Shown here one piece after another: positions 44,354-55,488 of a DNA stretch of 64,000 nt; position 1 is the stretch's first letter, and each line of letters starts with the position of its first letter. A program made the translations under genes and the position numbers. The DNA is from Pogostemon cablin (Eukaryota > Streptophyta > Magnoliopsida > Lamiales > Lamiaceae), in NCBI GenBank assembly GCA_023678885.1, contig CM042975.1, positions 31,351,405-31,415,404 of the forward strand. The letters run 5' to 3'. Below the pieces are notes generated by a model. That model was not told the origin of the DNA, made no database searches, and worked only from the letters and a program-made list of their open reading frames with translations.

Positions 44354-46898
44354 ATGATCACTCGATCTTCTTATAAAAAATAGCTTGAATACATACTAGA
44401 GATCGAGAGAACTGCCCAGAAGTTGAGAAAGGAGTCCTAAAAGAAGAAGAAAACAAGTTCGTCTACTGTCGAAACTATTGGAAACCTTACCAAACTCGAA
44501 CTTGCAGCTGATCTACTTCATCTTGGAGTGGAGAATTCTGAATTTTCAGATTTAGAGGAGGTAGATACTGTAGAATCTGAGTCGGGAAAGAAAAACATGG
44601 CTTCAAATACAGAAAAAACTTTGAATGAATTGGCAATTCCGGACGTAGTCCATCAGCCACTATGCATTAACTTTCCTGCAATTACTGATAATACTGTATT
44701 TGAATTGAAATCAAGATTGATTCGCTTACTTCCTACTTTTCATGGTCTTTCAGGTAAAAATCCGCACAAATTCTTGAAAGAGTTCTGGATTGTATACATG
44801 AGCATGAAACCAACTGGAGCGACAGAGGAATAAGTCAAACTTAGGGCATTCCCCTTTGCAGTGAAGGACATGGCGAAGGATTGGCAATCATGGATCAAAA
44901 CATGCTTGATGCGGATAGCGAAGGAGCTTTTATGATGAAAACACCTACTGCTGCTAGAGACTTGATTGCTAGCATGGCTGCCAATACTCAACAGTTTGGC
45001 ACACGTGATCCATCACTTAAAGAAATAAAGGAGGTCCATGATTCCAAGATGGAGGAAACTTGAACAAGTTGGCAGTTGCAGTGGCGAATCTTTCTAAAGA
45101 AAGAGGGGTAAACCCTCCGTCTTGTCAATATTATTTAGCTTATGATCATTCTACTCTTGATTGCAGGTCTACACCTAGTGAGGAGCAAGTTAACGTCAGG
45201 AGGCGACCTTATGATCCCTTCTCTCAAACCTACAATTAGGGTTGAAGAGATCATCCTAATTTTAGGTATGGTAGTGGACAAGGAGAAAATAAGGGGCAAC
45301 AGCAGTTTCAAGAGTAGAGAGTGGTGAATAGGAAACAAGATCACCCTCAAGATAGTGGAAATCGCCAACAAGGCGAGGCAAGCTCCGGAGCTTCATTTGA
45401 GGAAATAATGAAAGAAATGGCTGCCAACAATCTCAAATTCAAAGAGATGACACATTCATCTATCCAGAACTTGAAAATGATAACCCAATTGTCAATTCAG
45501 AACCTGGAAAATTAAATGAGTCAATTGGTTACAACTGTAGGCCAGATGCAGGCTCAAAACGGTGGAAAGTTTCCTTCACAAATGGAGGTTAATCCAAATA
45601 ATGTGAGCGCTATTACACTGCGAAGTGAAAACAGTTGGAGGAGGTTGTACCGCCCAAAAACTTGACCAAGACGTGAAAAAAGATTATGCAGAACTTGCTG
45701 GAACAGTGGAGGATCAGACCGATCAGTTTGGGGTAGAAAAATCTGATGTACAGAAACGTAACACTGACACTGAACCCTTCAGTGTCAAAAGATCCGAAAA
45801 AATCAAGTTAAAATTTCTGACCCTATTCCTTTTAATATTAACCATTTATCTTTTCCAAGTAGGATGAGAAATCCAGACACCACTGAAAAGGATAAACAAA
45901 TACTTGAGATATTTCGAAAAGTGGAGATCAATTTACCTCTCATTGAGGTGATAAAGTAGATTTCGAAATACGCCAAGTTCTTAAAGGAGTTGTGCACCAA
46001 TAAAAATAAGTTGAAAGGAGATGAAAAAGTGGTGATGGGAGAAAACGTTTTAGCTGTCTTCCAGCAAACGTTACCTCAGAAGCGCAAGGATCCTGGCATG
46101 TTTATGGTTCCTTGCAAGATTTGGAATTTTAAGGTGGAAATAGCCATGTTGGACCTTGGAGCTTCCATTAATGTGATGCCAAGATCAGTGTTTGAGAAAT
46201 TGGGTATGGGAGAGTTGAAAAAGACTAGAGTTGTCATCCAACTTGCTGATCGAAGCCAGGCATATCCAGATAGAGTCCTTGAGGATGTTCTTGTTCAGGT
46301 AGACAAACTCGTATTCCCTACTGATTTTTATGTTTTAGAAATGAATGAACACCCATCGAATTCTACTTTGATTTTGTTGGGGAGACCATTCATCAACACT
46401 TCACGCACTAATATAGATGTGAGTGAAGGTACTTTTACGATGGAATTTGATGGGCAAATCATTAAATTCAACATATATGATGCTATGAAATACCCTGATG
46501 ATGCTAACATGCTTTCTGTTGTGAGTACTATTGAGCCTATTATCTAGGAACACTTCAAACTCACTAGTAGGGATGCATTAGATACAGTAATTAAACATGG
46601 AATTATGAAGGATGATGCTGAAAGATGGGATAATGAAGAGCTGAATTACTATGTCAATGCTCTGCATAGTTCTTCACAGAGGCCAAGCACATTAGATGTA
46701 GCTTAAGTTAAATTGCCTGATATTTTTCCAAAAATTCTTCCATCTATAGTGCAGGCACCAAAGCTGGAATTAGAAGCACTTTCTGAACACTTGAAGTCCT
46801 CATTTTTTGGACCAAACCATAAACTCAATGACTATTATAAGGGGTTTCGCACTGCTGAGGTCGACCGGATGAAGTTGAAAGAAGTTCTTCATACTTAA
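44354..46898 (+). pseudogene. Element C gag-protease pseudogene, RT/IN deleted
   Basis: Starts MITRSSYKK at 44354 like other Athila Gag proteins but hits stops within ten codons and again by 44440. The Gag core (44528-44833: PLCINFPAITDNTVFELKSR and LLPTFHGLSGKNPHKFLKEF) ends at TAA. The protease region (45990-46547) keeps the Athila form DLGASINVMPRSVFEKLG and LLGRPFINTSRTNIDV, then stops at TAG. A last piece (to 46898) runs from the RT approach (APKLELEALSEHLKSS) directly into what looks like the polyprotein tail (HKLNDYYKGFRTAEVDRMKL), so RT, RNase H and integrase (normally about 3 kb) are deleted. Several frameshifts make it non-functional. Confidence 0.78.
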
Positions 46899-48250
46899 AA
46901 ATACAATCATCTCTCCTAAGTCGAGCTAACGACAATAAAAAAAGGAGATGGTTGGGAGGCAACCCAATTTTCTCATTTTATTTTTATTTTTCTTGATTTT
47001 ATTTTATTTTAATAAATTATCAGATTGTTCACTCTTAATTTTCTGGTGTGATTATCAGAAGTGATACAAACTGTAAGTATTGATCATAGCACGTACAAGG
47101 GTTGATCGTGGTCAACGCTCTACCCAAATTTTGAATCAGGTGCACTATACCCAATTATATATGTGATCTTTCTTATATTGTACTTTGGTTGGGGGTAAGC
47201 AAATATTTAGGTATGGGGTGGGGTTTTATATGATAATTGGGGTAAAAAAGTGATGTAAATTTGCTCAATTTCTTGTCCCATGTTTTGTTCTTGTTGTTCT
47301 CTAAATTTTATGTTGATGTAGAGTTTGGGAAATTGAGGAATAAAATGTTTTGAGATGATGAGAGTGATGCATGATTGAGGGGGTGGCAGTGATGTTGAGG
47401 AGCTGTTGAAATTTGATATTCTTTGTAAAAATTTTGTGATTATAGTGGCTGGTTTTTTTTTCGAATTTCATGGCAATTTACCCAATTTTTGGTGAGCTTT
47501 TGAGCCTTAAGAGCTATCATCTATAAGCTCCATTGAACTTTCTTTCTTGAGTGCATTGAAGTTGAATTGCTTATTTTAGAACTTGCTCTTTTGAATGCAT
47601 TCCAAGATCATTTGAGTGGATGTGTGTGATAAAATGATAAGAGCACTTAGGTTTAACCCTCTTGGCTTATATTTTTCCATAAGATCATAAAAACTCTAGG
47701 GATGCCACGCTGAGCCAAAGCCTTTTCTTTGAATTATGAGCATATAAATGAACCCTAAATTCCCATTTCTTTCGTTGACTCTTCCGTTTGTACCTTTTAT
47801 TACTTTGCAATGTGTGAATCTTGAGGAATTACTTAATAGTTGAATTGATGATGAAGGGGAGAGTTGATAAAATAATAAAGGTTGAAAAAAAAAGAAAATG
47901 GAGAATGGTTGATAAAAAAAAGAGAAAAAATCTTGATGAAAAAAAGAAAGGGAAAAAGGAACTGTTGAAGCTGTTTGTATTGAGTTACTGAAATTATCTA
48001 GCAAACAATGATCCTTCCAAGTATTACACATGTTGTTCCAAATCTTGAAAAGGAGCAGGTGTGGGGAGATTTAAAAGTACAAGAGAAAAATGCTGTTGAG
48101 AAGAGGAAATTTTGGGGGATGATAGATGTTTTGATTTGTAGAGATCACACATTGTAAAGTGGTGCGTTTAGCCATTCTTAACTCTCTTTTTACCTCACCT
48201 TGTCCTAAGGCCCCATTACAACCCATTCAAAGACCTTTTATTGTTGCACA
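46899..48250 (+). other. Element C post-pol region, no gene
   Basis: Contains GGAGATGGTTGGGAGGCAAC, characteristic of Athila after pol, and G-rich tracts near 47190-47225 (GGTTGGGGGTAAGC, GGGGTGGGG) that may be a polypurine tract or its relic. No third ORF is readable. The region is cut at 48250 by element D. Confidence 0.55.
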
Positions 48251-49981
48251 TGATTGTCGTCATTTTCACCTAGGTTTTAGTGTCTTTATGTGTGTATTTT
48301 TGGATGTTTTTATCCGTATTTGTGTTAATTTTGGTGGAGTTATTGTTGTTTTGAGGAAAGTGGTACGAATTGATAGAATTGTGTAAATGAGCTTAAATAT
48401 GTGTAAAACAGGTCATGGAACGGACAAACACGGAGTCGGGAGCGAAAGGGAGATGAAGAATAGGCCATGCAGCTGCACGGGCCGTGCGCGGAACACGGCC
48501 CTGTAGCAGCTGGCCGTGTAATGTCATCAGAACACGCTGCTCGGCCAGAGATTCGGCCGTGCGCTGCTGCACGCCCCGTGTGCGGAGCTCGGCCCTGTAA
48601 GAAGGAGCCGTGTATTGTCGTCAGAAAGTGCTGCACGGCCATGATCAAGGCCGTGTATTGCAGCTCGAGCCGTGTCCGGAAGCACGCACAAAACGCCGAA
48701 GTAGGTGTGCCCTACACGGGCCGTGTACTGCAGCACGGGCCGTGTAGGTGCAAAATCCTGTGTAATTTTCAGAATGTTCCGGAAGCTTCTAGAAGGTCCA
48801 TAAGTGATATAAAACCATGATTTGTGCGAAATTAGAAGAGGAGATACAGATTATATCAGATTGAGAGCAGTTACACACAATCCACACCACATTTCCTCAC
48901 ACACTAGATCTACAAGCCATCTACACCATCTAAATCCATCAATTCACCTTGATCTTCATAAATCCATCCATACATCCATTCATTCCATCATCTAAGAAGA
49001 GAAAATCAGATTTGTTTGAAGAATTTGGCATGATCAAGGAAGAAGGAGTCTACCTTCAAGGGGAAGCTCAATCTCTTTTATTTTGCTACTTTCTTCATTT
49101 TATTGCTCATATGGAGCTTGTATTGGATTGTAGCCAATTTGCAATGAATATTTGTGGCTAGTCCTCAAGTGAGGCTAGCAATATGATTGGTTAGGAAATA
49201 TGTAGATTGTTGCACTATTAAAGCTTGATGAATTGATTGTTATGATTACTTTCTATCATGAATGTTTATTCTCATTTGATGCATGATGTGTGTGGTTAAA
49301 TTCTCTATACATAGTGTTAGGATGGCCATTCCAATATTATGTGTGGTGATTTAATTGAATCATTGATTGTATTAGGTGACTTGGTTAGTATGAGGGGAGG
49401 AAAGCCATTCCCTCCAAGTGCTTAGAACCTCATGATAGAACATTAGTGATGAACTAGTGAGGGGAACCAACTTATGATCATAGTACCCATGAGGGAATTG
49501 AGAGTAAGACAATCTTAGGAGATTTAAACTTGTAAAAGAGTTGAGAACCTAATCACCTTGGCCATAGGGGTTAGGGGTACAATTGTGATTGCCCTTAGTT
49601 TCATAACTTGAAAGTCATCAATGCTTGAGTAAGTGTGAAGTCTACATAAGACCTTGACCATGATGTTGCTAGCCTTGCTCTCTTTTTAGATACACTTCAT
49701 CCATTCCATCTCATTCTTGCTACTTGATTTGATTGATACTTGTTATAATTAGTTGCTTGTCTAGTTTATTAGTTAATTGATAGAGTAATCATAGTTCTTA
49801 AATCAAAACCTTATCTTGATCATCCTTACAAAACATAAATCAATGAAAAATCCGGATACAACTTGAGTTTACCTTTTCCCTTGGGACGACAATACTATAA
49901 ATTTTGCACTTGGTCACGCGTATACAACAGCGATAGAGTACACTTACTCTTGACATTTCACTAGAAATGCGACTAAGTTCA
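48251..49981 (+). repeat. 5' LTR of element D
   Basis: TGATTGTCGTCATTTTCACC to GACTAAGTTCA. It holds a GC-rich palindrome module (about 48468-48745) upstream of a TATA-like GATATAAAACC (48806-48816). Short frames across the module (for example 48467-48820 and the minus-strand ones) are compositional. Confidence 0.85.
48468..48745 (+). promoter_or_regulatory. GC-rich palindrome module in the element D U3
   Basis: Made of repeated words CACGGGCCGTG (5-bp arms, one-base centre), ACACGGCCCTGTA and GGCCGTGTA, with stem-loops such as CACGGCC-8-GGCCGTG at 48634-48655. Two tandem diverged halves. It sits 60-340 bp upstream of the TATA box. Recurs at 62303-62580 (3' LTR) and, related, at 53990-54100 and 58512-58742. 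Confidence 0.7.
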
Positions 49982-50001
49982 TGGCGCCGCTTGCCGGGGA
50001 A
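49982..50001 (+). other. Primer-binding site of element D
   Basis: TGGCGCCGCTTGCCGGGG directly after the LTR, the usual Athila site. The same site follows the second LTR at 63817. Confidence 0.8.
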
Positions 50002-50127
50002 ATGTTAAACTTGTGGTTGTAACGAGTTTGAAGTTGATTAGTCTTGATAAGGATATTTCTTTCATTTGTATAGTTGTTTACTTGTCTTAGTTACTTGGAG
50101 AGCTAATTTTGGAATTCTTGTAGGTAC

Positions 50128-51468
50128 ATGCAAACTCGTTCAAGGTCTCAATCTATTGAACCTTTGAATTTGGAATTAGAAGCTACCTTAAGAAGACAAA
50201 GAAGAGGAGTGTTGGAAACAACGGAAGAAAATATGGAAGAAGTAAGGGATAATGCAAATATGGTTGATGAAGAAGGTAATTTGAGAAATTTTCAAGGTGG
50301 TGATAATACTAGAGGAGGTTTTGGTAATCAAGAATATGTGCCACAAGTTTATGCTCAACAAATGCACTTGCAAAACCAACAATTGCAAGCTATTATTCAA
50401 AACTTGTTGGCACAACAAGAAGCAAGGAATGATCCTCCGATGGTGCAAAATCAACCTCGTAGAAATGGGAATAATGGAGTGGGAATGAACATCCGAGATC
50501 ACTTCCAACCGCAATATGGAAACTATGTTGTGGGACCACCGGTGAATGTTAATCATTTTGAGATCAAGATGGGATTGATCAACATGGTGCAAGCAAACCA
50601 ATTTGGTGGTGGTACTATGGAGGATCCAAATGCTCACTTAGCCCAATTTACGGAGTTAGCAAATACGGTCAAGATAAATGGGGTAAGTGAGGATATTATT
50701 AAATTGAAGCTATTCTCGTTTTCATTACGAGATAGAGCTAAGGCTTGGTATCATACTTTACCACCGGGATCCTACAACACATGGAGAGAGTTGGCACAAA
50801 GATTCTTGAGCAAGTATTTCCCACCATCGAAGATGTTGCATCTCAAAGGTCAAATATTGCAGTTTAAGCAAATGCCTCTTGAAACTTTTAGTGAGGCTTG
50901 GGACCGATTCAAAGAAATGCTAAGGAAATGTCCACAACACGGATTCCCCGAAGATCAACAAGTAGGATTTTTCTATGCCGGTTTGAATGGAAGTGAAAGG
51001 ATGCTTGTTGATGCTTCATCGGGAGGTTCGATTTTGGGGCAAACTCCGGAAAGAGCAATTGCCATATGTGAAGAAATAGCATTGAATACGGGACAATGGG
51101 CCATGGATAGAGTTGCGGGCTTATATGAAAAAGAGAAGATTGCTAAGATGGAAGAAGTGTGCTTGAAACAAGTGAAAAAGGTGGAGGTGCCTAATGAAGA
51201 TGTAACCGACAGAGCAATAACTGAGATACTAAAAAGGATGAATGCTAGTATGCAAGTGACTCCAACATCTACACCAATGGTGAATCAACAAGTGCTAGCT
51301 AATCCTCCGCATGTGATGTCATTACCTTTGATGAATCAACAAGTGTTTCCTAATTTTCAACAAGGTGTATCTACACCAAGTATGGGTCAATCTTCTCAAA
51401 GTTGTCAAATGCCTACTTCTATACCTCAACAAGGTATGCCCCTAATTCTTGGAGCCCATCGGAGATGA
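50128..51468 (+). CDS. gag: Element D gag (with apparent frameshift near the end)
   Basis: 446 codons from the ATG at 50128 (MQTRSRSQSIEPLNLELE). The N-terminus is basic and Gln/Asn-rich. The retrotransposon Gag domain spans about residues 145-330, with MGLINMVQANQFGGGTMEDP, LKLFSFSLRDRAKAWYHTLP and FLSKYFPPSKM. The C-terminal part is Pro/Gln/Ser-rich. The frame ends at 51468, but the Athila sequence continues in another frame from about 51402. The overlap of 66 bp could be a mutation or a recoding site. It is otherwise intact and would assemble the virus-like particle in the cytoplasm. Confidence 0.85.
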   Translation: MQTRSRSQSIEPLNLELEATLRRQRRGVLETTEENMEEVRDNANMVDEEGNLRNFQGGDNTRGGFGNQEYVPQVYAQQMHLQNQQLQAIIQNLLAQQEARNDPPMVQNQPRRNGNNGVGMNIRDHFQPQYGNYVVGPPVNVNHFEIKMGLINMVQANQFGGGTMEDPNAHLAQFTELANTVKINGVSEDIIKLKLFSFSLRDRAKAWYHTLPPGSYNTWRELAQRFLSKYFPPSKMLHLKGQILQFKQMPLETFSEAWDRFKEMLRKCPQHGFPEDQQVGFFYAGLNGSERMLVDASSGGSILGQTPERAIAICEEIALNTGQWAMDRVAGLYEKEKIAKMEEVCLKQVKKVEVPNEDVTDRAITEILKRMNASMQVTPTSTPMVNQQVLANPPHVMSLPLMNQQVFPNFQQGVSTPSMGQSSQSCQMPTSIPQQGMPLILGAHRR

Positions 51469-53741
51469 CACTTGAGGAAGTTGCCTTCATACAAGGAAGG
51501 AACTTCCAAGGAAATTACGGTGGGAATTTTGGGAATAATGGAGGAGGATATCCACAAAGGCAAGGAGGTTGGGGGCAAGGTAACTTTCAAGGGAATTTCA
51601 ATCAACCCCGGAGATATGAAAATTTATCGTATGGGAATCAAAGTAATGCACTCACATTGCCACCGGGCATTCATCCGGGGGAGAAGGCTCCAAATGAAGA
51701 AGGAAAGTCTACATTGTCTACATTGGAGGATAAAATGACTAAGATGTTTGAGTTTATGAAGCAAAGAGATGAGGTAAATGGGAATCGATTCAAAGCAATT
51801 GAGACTCACATTAGTCAAATTGCAAGTGAAAGGGGTAATATTCATCACCAAGGGAAGTTTCCATCCACAACCATTACTAATCCGAAGGAGCAATGTAAGG
51901 TGATTGAACTTCGTAGTGGAACAAAATACGAAGGGCCTTCAATGCCAACGGAAGTAGAGGAGGTGGATTGTGAACTTGAGCCTATGGAAAGTTTGGGTGA
52001 AGAAGGGAAAGAGAAAGAAGTTGATATTGTTGAAAAAGGTGAAAGTACCCCTACACTTGAAGAAGAAAAAGTAAAGTCTCCAAAGAAATGGGAAAGATGT
52101 AGAGAAGCAAAACAGAAAGAGAGAGAGGAAAAGTTTGAAAGAGATGAATGGGGGATTCCTAAGTTGCCCATGGCAATCCCGTTTCCACAAAGATGCTTGA
52201 AAAAGGGATTAGAAGAGAAATTTGCCAAGTTTGTTGAAATGTTGAAGAAGATACATGTGAATATGCCTTTTGCGGAGGTCTTACTTCAAATGCCCAACTA
52301 CGCCAAATTTTTGAAGGATATCTTGTCAAAGAAAAGAAGCTTGGGAGAGTTCGAAACGGTGAACCTTACGGAGGAATGTAGTGCAATCTTGCAAAAGAAA
52401 CTTCCCCCTAAATTGAAAGATCCGGGGAGTTTCACTATTCCTTGTGAGATGGGAGAGCAAAGGAACTACAAAGCTTTATGTGATCTAGGGGCAAGCATTA
52501 ACTTAATGCCCTTATCAATCTTCAAAAAGTTGGGTATTGGTGAGGTCAAACCGACGTCAGTTACACTTCAATTAGCCGATCGGTCGTTGACACATCCCAA
52601 GGGAATAGTGGAAGATGTTTTGATCAAAGTTGGCAAGTTTGTGTTCCCCGTTGATTTTGTGGTACTAGATATGGCTGAAGATGATAGTGTCCCATTGATA
52701 CTTGGACGTCCATTTCTTGCCACCGGGAAAGCATTGATAGATGTGGAGAAAGGGGAGCTAACTTTGAGGGTGAATGAGGATGAAGTTATATTTTCTTTAA
52801 GTGAGGCTATGAGGTATCCTAGGGAGGAATGTGGAAGAGTGGAGGTTATTGACGACATGGTTGAAGAGCATATGTATCACCTTCACTCCAAGGACCCTTT
52901 GGAAATCATCATAAGCCACTCTTATTTTCTTGAATCTATAAAAGTTAAATCTTCTTTTGGTGTAGAAAATGATAAAATAATTGATGAATTGCATGGTTTA
53001 AATGCTTGTAGGGCACTCACAAAAGAGGAAGCAAAGGAGGTAAAGGTAGAGAAACTTGATGAAAAGCCATTTTTGGAAGTGCAAGAGAAGAAGAAGGTAG
53101 AGTTGAAACCATTGCCGGATCACTTAAAGTATGCTTACTTGGATAAAGATGAAACGTATCCGGTAATTGTATCCTCTTCCCTTAATGATTTAGAAGTAGA
53201 AAAATTGCTACGAGTCTTAAGAGATCATAAGTCATCTATTGGTTGGAGCATTAAAGATTTGAAAGGTATTAGTCAATCTATGTGCATGCATAAGATCCAT
53301 TTGATTGATGATGAAAAGTCTTGTGTGCAAAACCAACGTAGATTAAATCCTATAATGCAAGAAGTGGTAAGGAAAGAGGTGTTAAAATGGCTTGATGCGG
53401 GAATAATCTTTCCAATTAGTGATAGTCAATATGTAAGTCCTCTACATGTAGTGGCAAAGAAAGGTGGTATGACAATTGTTAGATCCGATACAAATGAAAC
53501 AATTGCCACTAGAACTATCACGGGTTGGAGAGTATGTGTTGACTATCGTAAGTTGAATGAGAATACTCGTAAAGATCATTTCCCATTACCATTCATAGAT
53601 CAAATGTTGGATCGTCTTGCGGGGCATGAGTACTATTGTTTTCTTGATGGTTATTCCGGGTACAATCAAATATTGATTGCACCGGAAGATCAAGAGAAGA
53701 CAACGTTCACTTGTCCCTATGGTACATTTGCATTTAGAATG
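51402..53741 (+). pseudogene. pol: Element D pol, protease and start of RT, cut by element E
   Basis: Open frame from the frame overlap to the insertion point; residues counted from 51402. The first 80 are the rest of Gag (EEVAFIQGRNFQGNYGG). A Lys/Glu-rich linker follows. The aspartic protease is CDLGASINLMPLSIFKKLG with catalytic Asp at about 361, and LILGRPFLATGKALIDV. The RT begins near residue 570 (HLKYAYLDKDETYPVIVSS) with WRVCVDYRKLN and the first catalytic region FLDGYSGYNQI. It stops at AFRM, just before the conserved PFGL. The catalytic YDD box and everything beyond is missing at this place because element E starts at 53742. The frame itself shows no other damage. Confidence 0.85.
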
Positions 53742-55338
53742 TGATTAGAGCTATTTTCACCTGGATTTTAGTGTCTTTTTATATGTATTTTCGTATTATT
53801 TTATCCGTATTTTATATGTTATTTGGTTGTGCTTTGTATTTTTATTGAAATATGTGTGAATGAGCTTAAACGTAAGATTTTCACTTTTTATTGGATGCTA
53901 AACATGATAAGGAAGATGTAGGAAAAAGCGGATCTCAATTCGGAGTTGAAACGAGGAAGAACGAGCCAAAACAGTGAAGAAATGCAGGAGCCAGCACACG
54001 AGCCGTGTAGCCAACACGGCCCTGTAAGGCGAGGCCGTGCGGCAGCATCAGAAGACACAACACGGCCACCCCGTGGCCGTGTTACAGAGCACGACTCGTG
54101 TTGGGTATTTTCCTGCAGAAATTTCCAGATCCTTCTAGAAGCCTCCAAAGGGGTATAAATACCCCTTTATTCAACAATTGGCAGGGAATCCGAAATCCTA
54201 TCATCTACACACACCTCACACACCATTTCTTCCATTTCCCACCATCATCTTCATCCACCTTCATCCATTTTGATCCATCTTCATCATCTCCATTAATTCT
54301 CCATCAAAACTTCACCCCTTCCATTGGGTGTGAGAGATCTCAAGGAATCAAAAGCTAGAGGTGGAGATCAAGAAGAATAGAAGATTCTCTTCAAGAAATT
54401 GATAGGGAAGAATCCATTCATTTTGTATTTCTTTAGATCTTAGACTATGGGTAATTGTAATGAATCATTTAATTGTTTTGTTACTTTTACTATGATAGGC
54501 TAATCCCTCTAGTGGGATTAGGAATATGAAGAGCATATTAGATTTATATTATCATGTGGATTAAATTGGTTTTTGATTTAATTGATGTTGATTTCTATTC
54601 ATGGAGTTTAATTGTCTTGATGTTGTGATGGCATGGTTTGTTATTCATGAATGTTTATTGGTTTAATGGATTGTTGATCAATGGATTATTTGTGGTAATT
54701 AAATGCTATCATGATCTTCATGTATGTATTGCTTGGAGTGAGACGGAAACGACCCTCTATAGTATTAGGAAGGCATGAATAGACATTGAGTTTGGGTTTG
54801 ACCGAAAGGATATTTGAATTCAATGAGGGGAACCAATCCATTCGTTGGCCTTAGTACACAAAAAGGGAGAGTTTAGTCTAACTAGTACCTAGATGGAAGG
54901 GGTTAATGTTGGGCTTTGATCTTAAGTGCTTTTGGGAGTCCAAAATGGATCAACAACCTTTGTAACCCGAAAGGGAGCTTAGGATACAATCGTGATCACC
55001 CTTAGTCTACATCAATTGAGTTGAATTCCGTTTGCATGATAATATGAATTGAGTGTGCTTGGATGTTTCTAATCCCATGTTTTTCCATACTTGAACTTAA
55101 GCACCCATTTTCTATTCTTGTCATTCTACTTATTTGATATTGTTATTTACTTGTTACTTGTTTTAGTTGTTAATCAATCTCAAAACCCCCGATCATCTTT
55201 ACAAAAACAACAATGAACATGAGCTCACGTATTTTGCTAGTACGAATATAACTCCTTATTGGATTGATAATTTTTCTTGGGATATAATACTACAACGATC
55301 GAGTATTCTTGCTCGTGAGTGCTAAAAATAGGCGAACA
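53742..55338 (+). repeat. 5' LTR of element E
   Basis: About 1.6 kb, ends near GGCGAACA. It carries a palindrome module with a strong hairpin at 54059-54083 (11-bp arms AACACGGCCAC, loop CCC), followed 70 bp later by the TATA box GGGTATAAATACCCC (54151-54165), itself a palindrome. Confidence 0.7.
54151..54165 (+). promoter_or_regulatory. TATA box in element E LTR
   Basis: GTATAAATAC inside GGGGTATAAATACCCC, a near-perfect inverted repeat around the TATA core. Expected start near 54185. Confidence 0.6.
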
Positions 55339-55344
55339 AGAAAA

Positions 55345-55365
55345 TGGCGCCGTTGCCAAAGGGGA
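55345..55365 (+). other. Primer-binding site of element E
   Basis: TGGCGCCGTTGCCAAAGGGG follows the LTR end by about six bases (AGAAAA). Confidence 0.65.
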
Positions 55366-55488
55366 GTTTGACGGACTAGTCGAGTACTGTGTTATTGTTT
55401 TAGTTGTTCTTGATAAGGATTCTTTTTATTTTCTTTTATTTATTATTTGTGTTTGTGGTCTCACTCTTGGCCTTTTCGTAGGTGTTTT

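Larger units (their letters stand above)
42784..48250 (+). mobile_element. Element C: decayed Athila-like Gypsy element
   Basis: A 5' LTR, a primer-binding site, a stop-ridden gag-protease and a post-pol region in plus orientation, all of Athila type. RT and integrase are missing. Its right part is cut by element D at 48251. No 3' LTR is in the window. Confidence 0.75.

Noticed and set aside
48340..48820. Overlapping frames on both strands in the element D LTR (HGPCAEHGPV type), repeated at 62178-62655
   Set aside because: Created by the palindromic GC-rich cassette, which reads open on both strands.
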